DNA from: Gymnothorax reevesii
Taxonomy: Eukaryota > Chordata > Actinopteri > Anguilliformes > Muraenidae
DNA: 64,000 nucleotides
Direction of reading: 5' to 3'
NCBI GenBank assembly: GCA_029721435.1
Contig: CM056580.1
Coordinates: 26,592,367-26,656,366 of the forward strand
Below, one piece after another: positions 34,253 to 46,174 of this stretch. The notes under the pieces were generated by a model. The model did no database searches. It was not told the DNA's origin and saw only the letters and a list, made by a program, of their open reading frames with translations. Within the stretch, counting starts at the first letter, position 1, and each line of letters opens with the position of its first letter. Made by a program: the position numbers and the translations under genes.

Positions 34253-34979
34253 TTAGTCAGCTAAGTTTTCCTAGTTAACCAGTCATGAGATGGGTTCGTG
34301 CAGTTTGTTGTTTATGTCTTAGCCAACGATACACCGATGACAAGACTGCACGGCAGTGCGAGGGTAACGTTACTTATCTTTTTGAATAAGATTGCTAAGG
34401 TAACTACTCGGTGGACTAGCAGTTCCCTCGAACAAAAAGTGAAAGAAGTGCCGTTAAAGCTGAATCTTGTCGATTTCTGGGCATGACTGTCAAGTAAAAA
34501 GTAAGAACCTACACTGTAAACATTAGCCAAGTGGCTAGCTGGCTAGTATTTCTGCCCGAGGTTATGTTAGAAGTTTCTCAAATGCGAGAGACACGCCTTC
34601 TGGGTATTTGGCTACTAAATTAAAATCGATTCATTCGATGTTCGCCTACTGCTTAACTTAACTAATCGCCATTTGTCGATTATTCTTATTCTCTAGTTCC
34701 AAGTAGGTCCAGAAGAATAGCTGTATTGCTTGACAGAGAAGTGTGTGTGTGATACAATTTAAATATTCACAAAACTAGTATGATTTTTTTTTTAGGGTTT
34801 TAATGGTTTTCCGTCTAAGATTGCTGTAAATGCTTGTGTATTTTCAAGAAGTTGTATTAAATTTTCCCTGAAAATGAATGCAGTTGAATAAATAACTTTT
34901 ATTTATTTATTTATTTATTGGTGTATCGGTTATAATGGGCGAAGTCAAGTGTGGCGTTAGTGTAGCAGGCTGGGGTTAT

Positions 34980-36292
34980 CCTGATGCATTGCAAGGTGTA
35001 AACACCAGATTTATGACAGAAATTGAAACACTACCAGCAACAGCAAGTCCAGAGCAAAAGCAGGACATTCATGTAGTACATTCATATTTTGGGTGAGGTC
35101 ATGGACAATGTTGGAGTAGTGTCAGTGTTAGTCTCACACTAACACCTGTCTTACCCATTTGACCTTTCCATTGGTATTGGGTGTTTACACTGCTGTTTGG
35201 ACTGTGAAAATTTGTGTTAGTGTGGGAATTTGTGTTACTGTCTGTATTAATATCATATGTGGTGTTCTGCTCACAACAGAGGAGTTGATCAAATGTCTAA
35301 TATCAACAAAACAATAAAGTATTACATCACAAGTCATTCCTTTCTGAATTTGTAGAAAATTTGGACATTCTTTTTATGAAAGTAGTGCATTGTGAAGCTT
35401 ATCTGTTTGGTGTTAACGCTAACCTATGGAGATTAACACCAGTGCGAGGTCCAGTCTGGTGTTAGTGTTGATAGTAGCAGTTAAACTCACCAGTGTTGCT
35501 TTTGGTGTTAGTGTTATTGTTTTTGTTGGTGTTACAAATCTGGTGTTGCCAAACAGCTAGGTGTCAGGATGCAGGTGTCCAGATAACTCAAACACTGTAC
35601 ACCAGAGGTGGGTAGTGAGAGCCGTATCTGTCCCTGGTTTTCACACCAACTTCTGGCCTTCAATTAGTTGATTATCTAAATTACCCAAACCATTTAGGAA
35701 ATCTGACGTTTCAGGCGCATTTCTTTGAATTATCATGAATGGCCACCAAAGACTGTTCTTGCCTCCCTTCATAAAACATTTTCCTTTGATCGAATCATTG
35801 CAGAAATCTATATTTGTGCATGCAATCAGTCAGGGTAAGTGATAGAAATAAAAACCTGCGTACACGCCGGTCCTTCAGGACTGGGATTGCCCACCCCTGC
35901 TCTACACTAACACCATTCTTTTCCTCAACTTTAATATCAACATTAACACCCAACTTGACCCTGCACTGGTGTTCTACCCCAGAGGATAGTGTTAACACCA
36001 AACTATAAATGCAGATAAGTTTCCTAATGTGTCATTTTCATAAACGGAATGGAAAAGTTTTTGATGAGTTCACAAATGAATAACTTGTGATGTAATATTT
36101 TATTGTCTCGATAATATTTGAGATTTGATGGACTACGCTGGTTCCGTATGATATTTTGACACTGATACTATTGTACATTCTAGTACTAACCTCCTTTTTT
36201 ACTCTTTCTACACTAACACCTAACATCAATGGTAACAACCAACACCAACAGTGAAATTCAGTCAGGTGTTGGTGAAATAGTAACATTAACAC
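34980..36292. repeat. GTGTTA/TAACAC-rich repeat tract, split by a hAT MITE
   Basis: From ~35010 to 35600 and again 35900-36290 the DNA is dense in GTGTTAGTGTT-like units on both strands (for example 'cagtgttagtctcacactaacacc', 35126-35149). Short related pieces continue on the far side of the hAT element (37567-37640). I read it as one degenerate element, type unknown, broken by two later hAT insertions. Confidence 0.5.
35603..35899. mobile_element. 297-bp hAT-type MITE
   Basis: It starts CAGAGGTGGG and ends CCCACCCCTG, a 10-bp terminal inverted repeat with one mismatch. It is flanked by 8-bp duplications CTGTACAC (35595-35602) and CTCTACAC (35900-35907), which differ at one base. Eight-bp duplications are typical of hAT transposons. 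No open frame of interest. Confidence 0.82.
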
Positions 36293-37558
36293 TAGGGGTG
36301 GGACTTGTAAACGTGTACACGGTTAGTCAATCATAAGCGTCTCTAAAAAACACTAGCCGTGTACACGCACTCATCGGCTGCGTCCGAAAAGTTTTTAAAA
36401 AATTGCGTCCTATTGTCTAATTCCTTACCACTTTTCTTTAACCTGTGTAAAACGTCATGAGGCAAAGGAAAGGTGTAAAGAGGACTGTATTACAGCTCAG
36501 GAAGAGAACCGTGCTAATAAAAGAATCTGAATGCACTTACACTAGGTACAGTGATCACCCCCCTCCTAACCGTCATGTTTGTTTTCATGATTGGCGGGAT
36601 GGACGGTCGTCACGTAATTGCAGGATGCTAAAGGTGATAAATTAGGAAGCATCGTAGCACCTCTCCTTTACATTTAAAGAATCCGAACACTCTTATCATG
36701 ACTGCCACGTAAATACTTCCGTATCGTTTTCTAAGAGTTAGGAAATTTCCTTTAGCAAAAAATACTATTCGGACGCCTCTTTATGTTGCTTTAAAACATG
36801 GTTGGTTAATGGCACATTACTTTTATCTCACATATTGTTCACTGTGTGTTATTTACATTTTTGGTGGACGTTCTGTCGGCCGGCTATATTTGCATACACA
36901 ATATCATCCTCGCGTCTGCTCGTTAAAAGAAAAGCACAATCATAATACTATTTGAATGAGAACTTGTAAAACGCAATTTACATTTCTTTTTGTTTTAGCC
37001 TTGTGGATTTTAAAAGTGTTTCTCAATTTAGTTTTACTTTATCCAGCTGTTTTTCCTCCTCAATTACAATTCACTTTAACGACGCTATGAAACGTAACGG
37101 TACACGCAGCTCCCGCTGTGGGTGAGGGATGCAGTTTGCTGTTTAAGTTTGCAAATCAAATTGTACCAAAACAAGGTACAATAATAAGGACAATGACAAA
37201 AAAGCAGAGGTAAACTGTTAGAATACATTCATATCCATGTTCTTGCTTGTCAAAATGATGATATTTGTTTATGTTAATTCATTTACAATGGTGAAAGGGC
37301 CTAACATTCATTCCGTTGTGATTTTATGCCTATCTGATGTAGGCCGTAATTTTGTATAGGAGTAACCTACGAATTCACTGTTACCGTCTATTAATTTAAT
37401 AAACTTATTTGGCTGATAACTGCATTAATGGATGTGTGGACTGTGTTATTGGAATGGTTGTATTGCGGTCAAAATCCACAAACTTTGAAGACACGTGTGC
37501 ACGAAAATATTCTGCGTGTGTACATGTGTAGAATTTTTTGTACAAGTTCCCACCCCTA
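36293..37558. mobile_element. 1.27-kb non-autonomous hAT-type transposon
   Basis: The termini are TAGGGGTGGG and CCCACCCCTA, extended by similar subterminal ACTTGT / ACAAGT. The flanks are ATTAACAC (36285-36292) and ATTAATAC (37559-37566), an 8-bp duplication with one change. No hAT transposase was recognised inside. An inner segment ~36376-36776 has GGCTGCGTCCGAA at one end and TTCGGACGCC at the other and may be a nested element. Confidence 0.82.
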
Positions 37559-38094
37559 ATTAATACTGCAACCCAACACCATACTTCACCTCATCCAGTG
37601 AAAAATATTGTGTTATACACTGAACTCTGTAGTGTTATGGTGGGTTCAAGTTGCTTACACATGTAAGCTGCAGCTAGCCTATATGTTAACATTAGCTTTT
37701 TTTTTCAGTCACCTTGCTTAACCCCCACTGTTTTCAAACAGTCTGTGAAAGTTTTTGCCTGGAGACATCCATCTTTAGGTCTGTGGGGACCCTCTCCTGC
37801 ATCTCTGAGACGCAATCGCCTTTGGCAGAGTCCCTGGCATTAGCACTTCTGCTCCAGGCCCACACTGGGTGTTATTGAGGACTGCTGACTGAATGCTTTT
37901 CTTTGTGTGGTGAATGACAGGGAAGCAGATGAGCTAATATTCAGTTGCTGTCTCTATGATCCAGCAGCAAGCTCACTTTCCTGTGGTGGTGTGTCTGCTG
38001 CTAAAGCTTCGGCCCAGGTGCCTGTATCTTTGCGCCAGTACTGACGCAGCACCTGCTGATAAGTTATGGTGATTCATCACATCTGCCTCTCTAA

Positions 38095-38202
38095 AGCCGC
38101 TTTCACACCGGATGCAAAACAAATTTTTCATGCGACAGATTACATTCCACGTCAGTGCAAAGATGCGAATACGTGCGTTTTGCGTCCAGTGTGAAAGCGG
38201 AT
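38095..38202. mobile_element. 108-bp deletion copy of the 34089 foldback MITE
   Basis: The ends AGCCGCTTTCACACCGG and CCAGTGTGAAAGCGGAT match those at 34089-34252, and the interior is shortened. The flanks are TAA (38092-38094 and 38203-38205), again a TWA duplication. It lies ~190 bp upstream of the likely MYORG coding exon. Confidence 0.8.
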
Positions 38203-38659
38203 TAAGTGCTCGATTTGCAATTCGTATCCTGCAAAGGTGGAAAATTTTGAAATTATACTGGGTTTTCTGGCTTTGGGGAAATGCGAGAAATTTTAATGTT
38301 TGTTTTCTTCATCTGACCTGTTTTCAACTTGTGAGGAAAAAAGTGTATTTTCTGCCCTGCCCTGCTGAATAATATTTTGTGCATTTATACAGGAAAGGAG
38401 AGCAGGAACCAAAAATAAAGCCAAAACGGTGAATGCAGAAGCAGGGTAGGAGGCCTGCCTTAGTCATCCAGCACACCCCTGCTTTCTGAGGTTATCTCAA
38501 GGAACAACGGCAAAGGATTTGACTGCAGCTCCCTTCAAGCTGCACAATAGTGCATTCTCTTGTGTCACCGCAGCTGTGCTCATGTGCCATGTTAACCACG
38601 GAAGAAGGGTTAAAGAGGGAACCATTATCTTTTTGATCACCTAAACACCCTGCATTACG

Positions 38660-38946
38660 ATGTACCATGTGGTCCCGGGAGGTGCAGATGGCACCATGGT
38701 GGGGGACGGGGTGCACCGTCAGGAGCACCATCACCGGAAGCGCAAGATGGGGAAGGACGGGCGGCAGCTGATGTTTGCGGTAATGGTGGGGATGATGCTT
38801 GTCATTATGTCAGTGGCAGCGTGGTGCTACTACAGCAGCTCCCTGCGCAAAGCGGAGATGCTGAAGACCGAGCTGCTGGACCTCCACGAGGACGGCTTCA
38901 TCATCCGCAACCAGGCTGGGGCTGTGGTCTTCCGCATGGTCTTCAG
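38660..38946 (+). CDS. MYORG: MYORG exon with start codon: cytosolic tail, transmembrane segment, luminal linker
   Basis: MYORG (myogenesis-regulating glycosidase) is a type II membrane protein of the secretory pathway with a luminal GH31 domain. The exon likely starts at ~38393 (TTTATACAG acceptor), with ATG at 38660 (A at -3). A second ATG at 38696 (ACCATGG) has an even better context, so residue 13 could also initiate. A His/Arg/Lys-rich cytosolic tail leads into a hydrophobic segment at residues ~37-58 (LMFAVMVGMMLVIMSVAAWC). LRKAEMLKTELLDLHEDGF then FIIRNQ matches the vertebrate family. The exon ends AG|GTGGG at 38946 within an Arg codon, 287 coding bases. Human MYORG starts ~34 residues further upstream as I recall, so the N-terminus is shorter here. 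Confidence 0.93.
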
Positions 38947-39546
38947 GTGGGTGCCACTGTCCACTTCCGACCACTTTCTCAACCCAGAAAACCTAGAAAT
39001 ATTCTTGAGGTCATTTTCTCAGTCTGTCTGTCTTAGAAATGACTGGTCGGTGCAGCATTTCTCCTCATATTTGTGTTGCCTTCACATAAGGTGTAACCGT
39101 TTTCTATGTCAAGTTTTTCAGAAAAAATTTCGTTCTCTGCACAATATCAGTAATGACTTCCTCATGTATGATTTCCACAAATGACCCTGCAGTCAGCATG
39201 CAGATCAATTACTGTTGTCCATATGAGCTTGTTTGTCAAATTGTAATGGGAGGAAACAAGACCGAAATCCAGAAGCATTGATGGCAAATTTTGGGTGAAT
39301 ACTGTCCTGCAATTATTTGGGACAAACTAAATCCTGAATCACATTATGTGTTTTGCATAATATTGGCATGAAAGGAAACTCATCAGCATGTGCTGATGAC
39401 TCAAGTATTGATTAGTTGATGAAATGGGATAGTAAAATAATGCACAAATCATGTGTCAGAGGAGTTTACATTGAATGAAATAATCTTTCGTAAAAAGTAG
39501 CCTTTATAGCTGCTGAAAAAATGTGGTTTTTTCTCTGGGATCTCAG

Positions 39547-41341
39547 GTCAGGAGCCTTGGATCTCAGTTCATGCTCAAGGGAGGGGACGATCTTGAGCTG
39601 TGATCGCTCGGACACACGGAAGCTTAACTTCTTCATCCAGACGGTGAAGCCCAAGGACACTGTCATGTGCTACCGTGTGCGCTGGGAGGAGCTTGAATCT
39701 GCCCTGCCTGTGGAACATGCCATGTCTTACAACGGCTCGCACTGGTACGGTGGGGCTGAGACCAGCGTCCAACGGTGGCCTATATCCATGGAGGGACACC
39801 AGACACCCAAGCCCTTCATCGCCAGTGATGTCTACGTCAACCGCCATGACTTTGGTGGTATCCTGGAGCGATACTGGCTTTCATCCAGTGCTACTGCCAT
39901 CAAGATAAACGACTCTGTCCCCTTCCATCTGGGCTGGGATGAGGACGAGATGATGATGCGCTTTCAGGCCCGTTACCAGGACAGCCCATATAAGCCGGAC
40001 CCAGGCCAGCCAGTATATGCCGAGCTCAGCTACCGTGTGTGCGTGGGCTCTGATGTCACCTCTATCCACAAGTACATGGTCCGGCGGTACTTCAACAAGC
40101 CTAATAAAGTACCTTCTGAAGTGGTGTTCCGCCACCCAATCTGGTCTACGTGGGCCCAGCACAAAACCTCAGTGGACCAGGACAAGCTCCTTGCTTATGC
40201 AGCAAATATCCGCAAGTATGGCTTCAACTGTAGCCACCTGGAGCTGGATGATGGCTACACCACTGGCTACGGTGAGTTTGACTTTGACCCTGTGAAGTTT
40301 CCCAATGTTTCAGACATGTTCTCAACATTGAAGGCTGATGGGTTTTTGTTGTCCCTCTGGACACATCCATTTGTCAATTACAACTCCCCTAACTTTGGTG
40401 TCTGCATGAAGAAGGGTTTCTTCGTTCGACAGCCTGAGGGAGACTTGCCGGCTTTGGTTCACTGGTGGAACGGTATCGCCGGCATCCTTGACTTCACTAA
40501 CCCTGGCACCCGTGACTGGTATGCATCCCACCTTCAATCCCTCAAGGATAGGTACCAGGGCATAGTTTCCTTCAAGTTTGATGCTGGGGAGACCAGCTAT
40601 CTCCCCCAGCACTTCAGCACTATGTTGCCCTTACGCGACCCCAGCTTCTACACCCGCCGCTATTCGGAGATGGCTATCCCCTTCAAGGAGCGGGCCGAGC
40701 TGCGCGTAGGCTACCAGTCGCAGAACATCTCCTGCTTTTTCCGTATTATGGACCGGGACTCCGTCTGGGGCTATGAACTTGGCCTTAAGTCCATCATCCC
40801 TACAGTCCTCACCATCAGCATCCTGGGATACCAGTTTGTGTTGCCTGACATGATTGGTGGCAACGTCTATCCCAACAAGACATACGGTGGAAAAAACTTG
40901 CCTGACCGTGAGCTGTACATCCGCTGGCTTGAGCTGTCTGCTTTTATGCCCGCCATGCGTTTCTCCATCCCACCCTGGGAATATGACAGTCAGGTGGTGG
41001 ATATCGCCCGAAAGTTCACAAAGCTCCATGAGACCCTAGTGGCTCCTCGGGTCCTGGAGCTGGCTGCTGAGGTTCTGTACACAGGCGACCCTATAATACG
41101 ACCCCTGTGGTGGATTGCCACAGAGGATGAGACCGCATACAAGATCGATTCCCAGTTTTTGATTGGGGATGACCTCATGGTGGCCCCTGTGCTGGAGCCT
41201 GAAAAGCAGGAGCGAGACATCTACCTCCCGGCAGGGCGGTGGAAGAGTTCCAGGGGTGACTACTATGACAAAGGACCAATGCTCCTCACGGACTATCATG
41301 TGGCCCTGGAAGACATTGCCTACTTTCTGTGGGTGCAGTAA
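39547..41341 (+). CDS. MYORG: MYORG main exon: GH31 alpha-galactosidase-like catalytic domain
   Basis: After a GGGATCTCAG acceptor the reading frame resumes in phase (AG|G Arg, then SGALDLSSC) and runs to TAA at 41339. With the preceding exon the protein is 693 residues; human is 714. The GH31 (beta/alpha)8 domain carries the nucleophile in [10 protein letters not shown] (Asp ~441) and the acid/base in [10 protein letters not shown] (Asp ~498). The 57-residue spacing equals that between human Asp463 and Asp520 as I recall. Other signatures are [21 protein letters not shown] and RPLWWIA. Several N-glycosylation sequons (NGS, NDS, NCS, NVS, NIS, NKT) fit a luminal location. Recessive human MYORG loss causes brain calcification, and the enzyme is reported as a restricted alpha-galactosidase. 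No disabling change is seen. Confidence 0.96.
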
Positions 41342-42530
41342 AACTTAATCCTGTTAATGGGACTCTTCTGCCTTGCACAGATTTGGGCAATAATGTCTGG
41401 ACCTAAAAAAGTTCAGAAGACCAGAGCCTGCCCATAAGATTTTACTGTCCCTACCTCTTCATCTTCGTAATGTTCTCATGCCACCTTCATGCAGTCTTCT
41501 CCAGTATTTGGCTGGAGGGCCACCAATCCCCTCACGTACCTCTTCCTAAGGGCATTTCAAGGGCCCACTGCACTGGCCAAAGGGTGTACAGTGTGCAACC
41601 AAAAATGTCTTGCTTGCAGCGGGGCTGTGCGCTCTGTTTTGTGAAAATGCCTTTTGCTTCATGGCTTTTTAGATATATGCCTTGATTTAATCAGAGAGAC
41701 ACATTGATTTTGCATACATATCACAGAGATTGCACAGAGTTAGGTGTTAACTAGACAAATTGCTATACGTATCATGATTTGGGTTTGGTTTTGCTCGATG
41801 TATTGATGATTTGATGCACTAACGCAGGAAGAAAAGGAAATTTATTTTGAAGTACAGGTTTAATTATTAGGGCTCGTGAGTGTTTTGGGCACTCGCACCA
41901 GGTTTTCGATGAGGTCAGATCACTTATCCCTTGATACTTTGTGCTTAATGTTTGTTAAGTTTGGTTTTTACAGTCACACTGAAGTAAAAGTGAAGCATCT
42001 TTTCAATCTTTCAATTTATACAGATTAAATTACTGCTAGACTGGTTTATAAGTCATATTTTAATAATTGTCATTTATTGTTAGCACATAGTTTGTAAATT
42101 GCTCTCATCATAACCTTCTGACTTCAGTCCCATACTTAGGAGCTCATTTTAATTGCCTCCGCCCAGGAGGTGATGTGATTGGTCGTGTTTGCTAGTTGGA
42201 AAGATGATGGAAAAATACTGGCCTGATTTTGATGAAACTCGTTTAGCATGGGCCGAGGCAGGACAAATTCAGTTTTGAAGGGGATCTGAATCACAGGGCG
42301 GACAGACATTGTTTTTCATTTTCAGTAACATTTGCGATATACGGCATTTGGATGCAAAATCGGACTAAAAGCAATACATCTCAAAACCCAGTAGCTGGTA
42401 GTAAAGTTTGATAGTGACAAAATGTATAATGGCGATGCTTGCAGATGGGCGTATCATAGAAAGTGAACTATTTGCCTTGCTGGAGGTCTGTGCTCTCTGT
42501 GAGCCATTGTAGTTGCAAATTACAAATAAA
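41342..42530 (+). other. MYORG: MYORG 3' UTR with candidate poly(A) signal
   Basis: No coding signal follows the stop. An AATAAA at 42525-42530 (TACAAATAAAGTGAGC) is the first good poly(A) signal noticed. The stretch includes the short interspersed repeat at ~42153-42310. Confidence 0.5.
42153..42310 (+). mobile_element. Short interspersed repeat (GCCTCCGCC head), in MYORG 3' UTR
   Basis: It starts ATTGCCTCCGCCCAGGAGG, continues with a GATGAAACTCG block, and ends near GGGCGGACAGACATTG. It shares its head with the inverted copy at 32837-33081. Boundaries are approximate. Confidence 0.6.
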
Positions 42531-45500
42531 GTGAGCGCTGTTCCCTGAATATTTTTTCTAGCAGATAAAAGAATCAGGAAAAAAAAATTACTGAAGGTAG
42601 CTCAATTTTAGAACCTTGCAATATCAGGTGTTTTATTGTTGCTAAGTTTTTTTTTTTTTTTTCCTTTTTCAGATTACAAAAATGTGCTGGGAGGTGTTAA
42701 ATTTTTGTGGCGAAATGAGCCAATGTGACGGAATTTTATTTTTGCTGTTACTTCAGTATTCATATTTAGTGTGACTGTAGATTCTTTCCTGGATATACGC
42801 TCGTTGACGCTAGGCGGGCCTGCTTCTTCACCTTACCCAGCACTCACATGCACTGGGGTAAAAAATACCATACGTAGCTCTGAAAACGATCCAGGAAAAC
42901 GTGCACCCCAAACAAACTTGCATCATGGGATAGGTGGTCTGTCCTCTTGTTTTTGACCGCGTTTTAGGTTCTTTTTTTTTTTTTTTAAGAAAGGCAGTAA
43001 ATGATAGTGAAAATATTTATGTTTGTCAAAATACTTGGATTCTCCAAAGGTAAGTAGAAATGCATGTTTGGCTTATGAGAAGCTGTAGATTTGCCCATTG
43101 GTGTGAGCGTGTGAGTGATTGCGTCTGCACCCTGTCCTGGATGCTGGGTCCGGCCCTTGGCATGTTGGACTGCAGAATCTATATATAATCAGAAACCGAT
43201 GACTGATTTATCTTTTTTGATTTTTTTTTTTTTTTTAGTTGCTGTTTCAAATTGACAATCTCTGGAAATCACATTGACTTAATGCATTGATAAGCTATTT
43301 TCTTTTTTTTTTAGCCAAAACAATGACCAATCTGCTTAGGACTCTTTAGTAATAATGTTTAAAGAGTTGTACGGTGCCTGGTGACACACAGCGGGCAGCT
43401 ATATACGGGTGCAAGTGATTTCTCACCTTTCGTCTTCCTTGTGTTAGACTTAAGAAACGGGGACTGACCAAGTTGCATGATTAATGTATGCTGGTTGCAG
43501 TGATGGGTTTTGGGCTCGCGTGCCCCATTGTAATGAATGAGCAAAGCAGCAATTCAGGAGCAAAGATATAATGTTAATACTCCTTTTTTTTAAAGGACTT
43601 GCGTTATATTTCATCACCATTCTGTGTAGCTCTAGCCCTTTAAGTGGGCTGCTGGGCTTGGGAATGCAGGCCTGGAATCATGTTCACGACCTTTTTCTGT
43701 TTCCCTTACTACTCTGGCTTGTAACCTTTTAAGAGGCCGTTATCAGTGTACTCCACTGAGCCTTATGTGTGGTCTCTTCTTTTACCCTTGGCTTCTGTCC
43801 CAGTGTAATGGCCTTGTAAACAACTCGACAAAATGGATGGCGGTTCAAAGTGAAATGTCATCCAGCTTTCTTTGTAGTGCTAGAGGTCACTGCTTGCGAT
43901 GTAAATTTTCTGTATATTGAGTTCAATTTAGGCAAATGCAGTTGCTGCGTTAGCTGCAATATGTTATAAGACATGCTCGTTTATAACATTTGCGGCGATG
44001 GCATTGAATGTAAAATGTATTTGCAACAGATGATGCAAAAATTCCTGCCTTTGATAAATTATAATGAAAAACAATGTGCATTATTTAAATCGTTTGCATA
44101 GCTGTTGTAAAGGTAGTTCAGAATTAATGAATCTATTTTCATAAAGATATATAAAACAAAAAAAAAATACATTTGAATCTTTTGTATAGTCATTATAAAT
44201 GGAATATTGGGGTTTGCAGTGTGTGAGAATTGAGTGGGAATTTCTACACCCTCAGTGTTATTGTACTTATTGCAGGGAGTATTTGTTTCATTGCAAACCT
44301 TTGCTTTTGTATCATGGGAGTCTGGCCTATCAGACCTTACACTGTCCTCTCACAGCACATCCACACATTTCTCACCTCTCAGTCCTGTTATCCATGGCCA
44401 TGCTGCCCACGAGTGTGAATGCCTTCTGATCTATGCATTCATGAGTGCAGAGGGCATGGTCTTGCTCCTATCTGTGTCCATGTGCACTGTGTGCATGGGT
44501 CTGGGTGCCTGCTTACATTATTCACACTTTTGTGCCTGCAGATGGAAAGTTCTATATTATCGGAATTGACTCTTCTGCCCAAGTATGGATTTTTCCCAAG
44601 TTTTTCGATTGCCTTGGCATAGAGGTACTCTGTCTTATTCAGAGGGGGCTGGTGTGGGTACAGCCTTTCATTCCAACTAAGCAGTCACACACCTGATTCT
44701 ACTAATCAAGGTCTTAAGCAAAGACTCCTGGTAGTCACAGATCGTCAATGTACATTAAATATCCTAACTAATTAATTTGGGGCCTTTTCTTTAAAAGTTT
44801 TGGGGACAACTGTCAATACACTTAATAATTACTAGTGGCGCAAAATTCAAACTTGTCATGCGTCACTGAATATTTGTTCTCGATGTGTAAAATCTGCTGC
44901 ATTTTGCTGTGACTAAGTGCATCAAACTTGTGCTGCAGTGTATGAGGAACATTTTACTATTTCATTCCATGAAATGCTGTGGTTAACTCAGAATTTGAGA
45001 AAAAAATACATATGAGTGGTCTTTACTTGGGCAGAGCAGCCATATTTGATTTTGGGTAAGCTAGGTGACAAAGTTTTAAGTGTGAGTATGATTCCTTGCT
45101 GTGTGCTTGTGTCGGCGTGTTTACCTCAACATTTCTGAACTGTGCGTCTGTGTTATTTTTTGTCTGCTTGTGTGTTCATCTGTCTGTGTGCCTGTGTGCG
45201 TTTGCACATGCCAGCGCGTATCTAGGTCTCTTTATTTAGCTGCTGCTGATCGGTGTGTGTTCGTGTGTCGTTTGACAGTTAAGTGTGACCCTGTTGTTCA
45301 TTCATTGCTGTCAGCACCCTGTAATTGCCTGTGGGTGTAACCTTCCCCCAGCCTGACAGGACAGGGGCTGTTTAGATAGCTGACCACACTGTGCCATCAC
45401 TGTTCAGGGAGGAAGCACAAAGACTACAGTGCAGATAAGAGCGTGAGGAGGGGCTGGTATATCATTGCTATTTTTATGGGCCCCCTCCTCTTAGACTTTG

Positions 45501-45651
45501 ATCTTTGCTCCTTCATATCAAAGCCATTTTGGCTCTGGCATTAGAGTGTTTCCTTATGCACTGTGCTGTGTTCAATTTTTACCTTCTGAAAAATAAGTGA
45601 TGTATGACAGCATAAACTAATGGCTGGACATTAATTTTAAAATATAATCAT
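42531..45651. other. Intergenic, nothing firm
   Basis: T-runs occur near 42650, 42970, 43220 and 43305. Overlapping open frames at 44199-44696 lack family motifs and splice context. A GC-moderate, exon-free stretch at ~45340-45560 reads like possible conserved non-coding DNA but cannot be tested here. Confidence 0.4.
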
Positions 45652-45693
45652 TTTATTATTATTATTATTATTAATAATAATAATAATAATAAT
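45652..45693. repeat. TTA/TAA palindromic microsatellite
   Basis: (ATT)n runs directly into (AAT)n, so the tract can fold on itself. Confidence 0.9.
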
Positions 45694-45941
45694 GTGCAGC
45701 AAGTCTTGTGGTCTTGGAAAAAAAAAAAACACTTAATTCCTGTAGATGGCACTAAGATTAAACATTGAAGCTCGATTGCATTAAAAAAGAGCTTGGTTTG
45801 AGTGTTGTATTGTTCTTAATTATAACATTATGTCTTCACTAAATAAGTGTGTAATATAGGAGAAGTAAATCCATCCAGCCAATGTGGTCTTGTTCGTTTC
45901 GCCAGCAGAGGGCAGTGTCCACCATGGCTTATGCACTTCAA

Positions 45942-46174
45942 TTAAAGGCCATCTAAAGTCGATTCTCAGACAGGACGTTGAACTTCCCATGTTTACAAAC
46001 AAATCACTTGCTTTTGTTGACATTTTGCATTGTCACATGGCCAATTTCATTCATCAACCAATGTGTTGTGTGCACGCGTAGATAATCCTTCTATTTCGGT
46101 TCGTTTGCGCAGGTGCGGCTCGCTGATTTGCCGATAAACAAAAACAATGGGAATTGACTTTAGATGCCCTTTAA
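45942..46174. mobile_element. 233-bp MITE with 26-bp terminal inverted repeats
   Basis: The left end TTAAAGGCCATCTAAAGTC, then GATTCTC, is mirrored at the right by GGGAATT, then GACTTTAGATGCCCTTTAA, about 23 of 26 matching. Both ends carry TTAA or TTTAA. The interior has no coding sequence. Confidence 0.75.

Noticed and set aside
39575..41299. Several minus-strand and alternative-frame open frames of 60-132 codons over MYORG
   Set aside because: They are shadows of the GC-balanced MYORG exon and carry no family motif.
44199..44696. Five overlapping + strand frames with hydrophobic segments, one after a CTGCAG
   Set aside because: No conserved motif, no consistent frame and no matching donor; chance opens in T-rich DNA.
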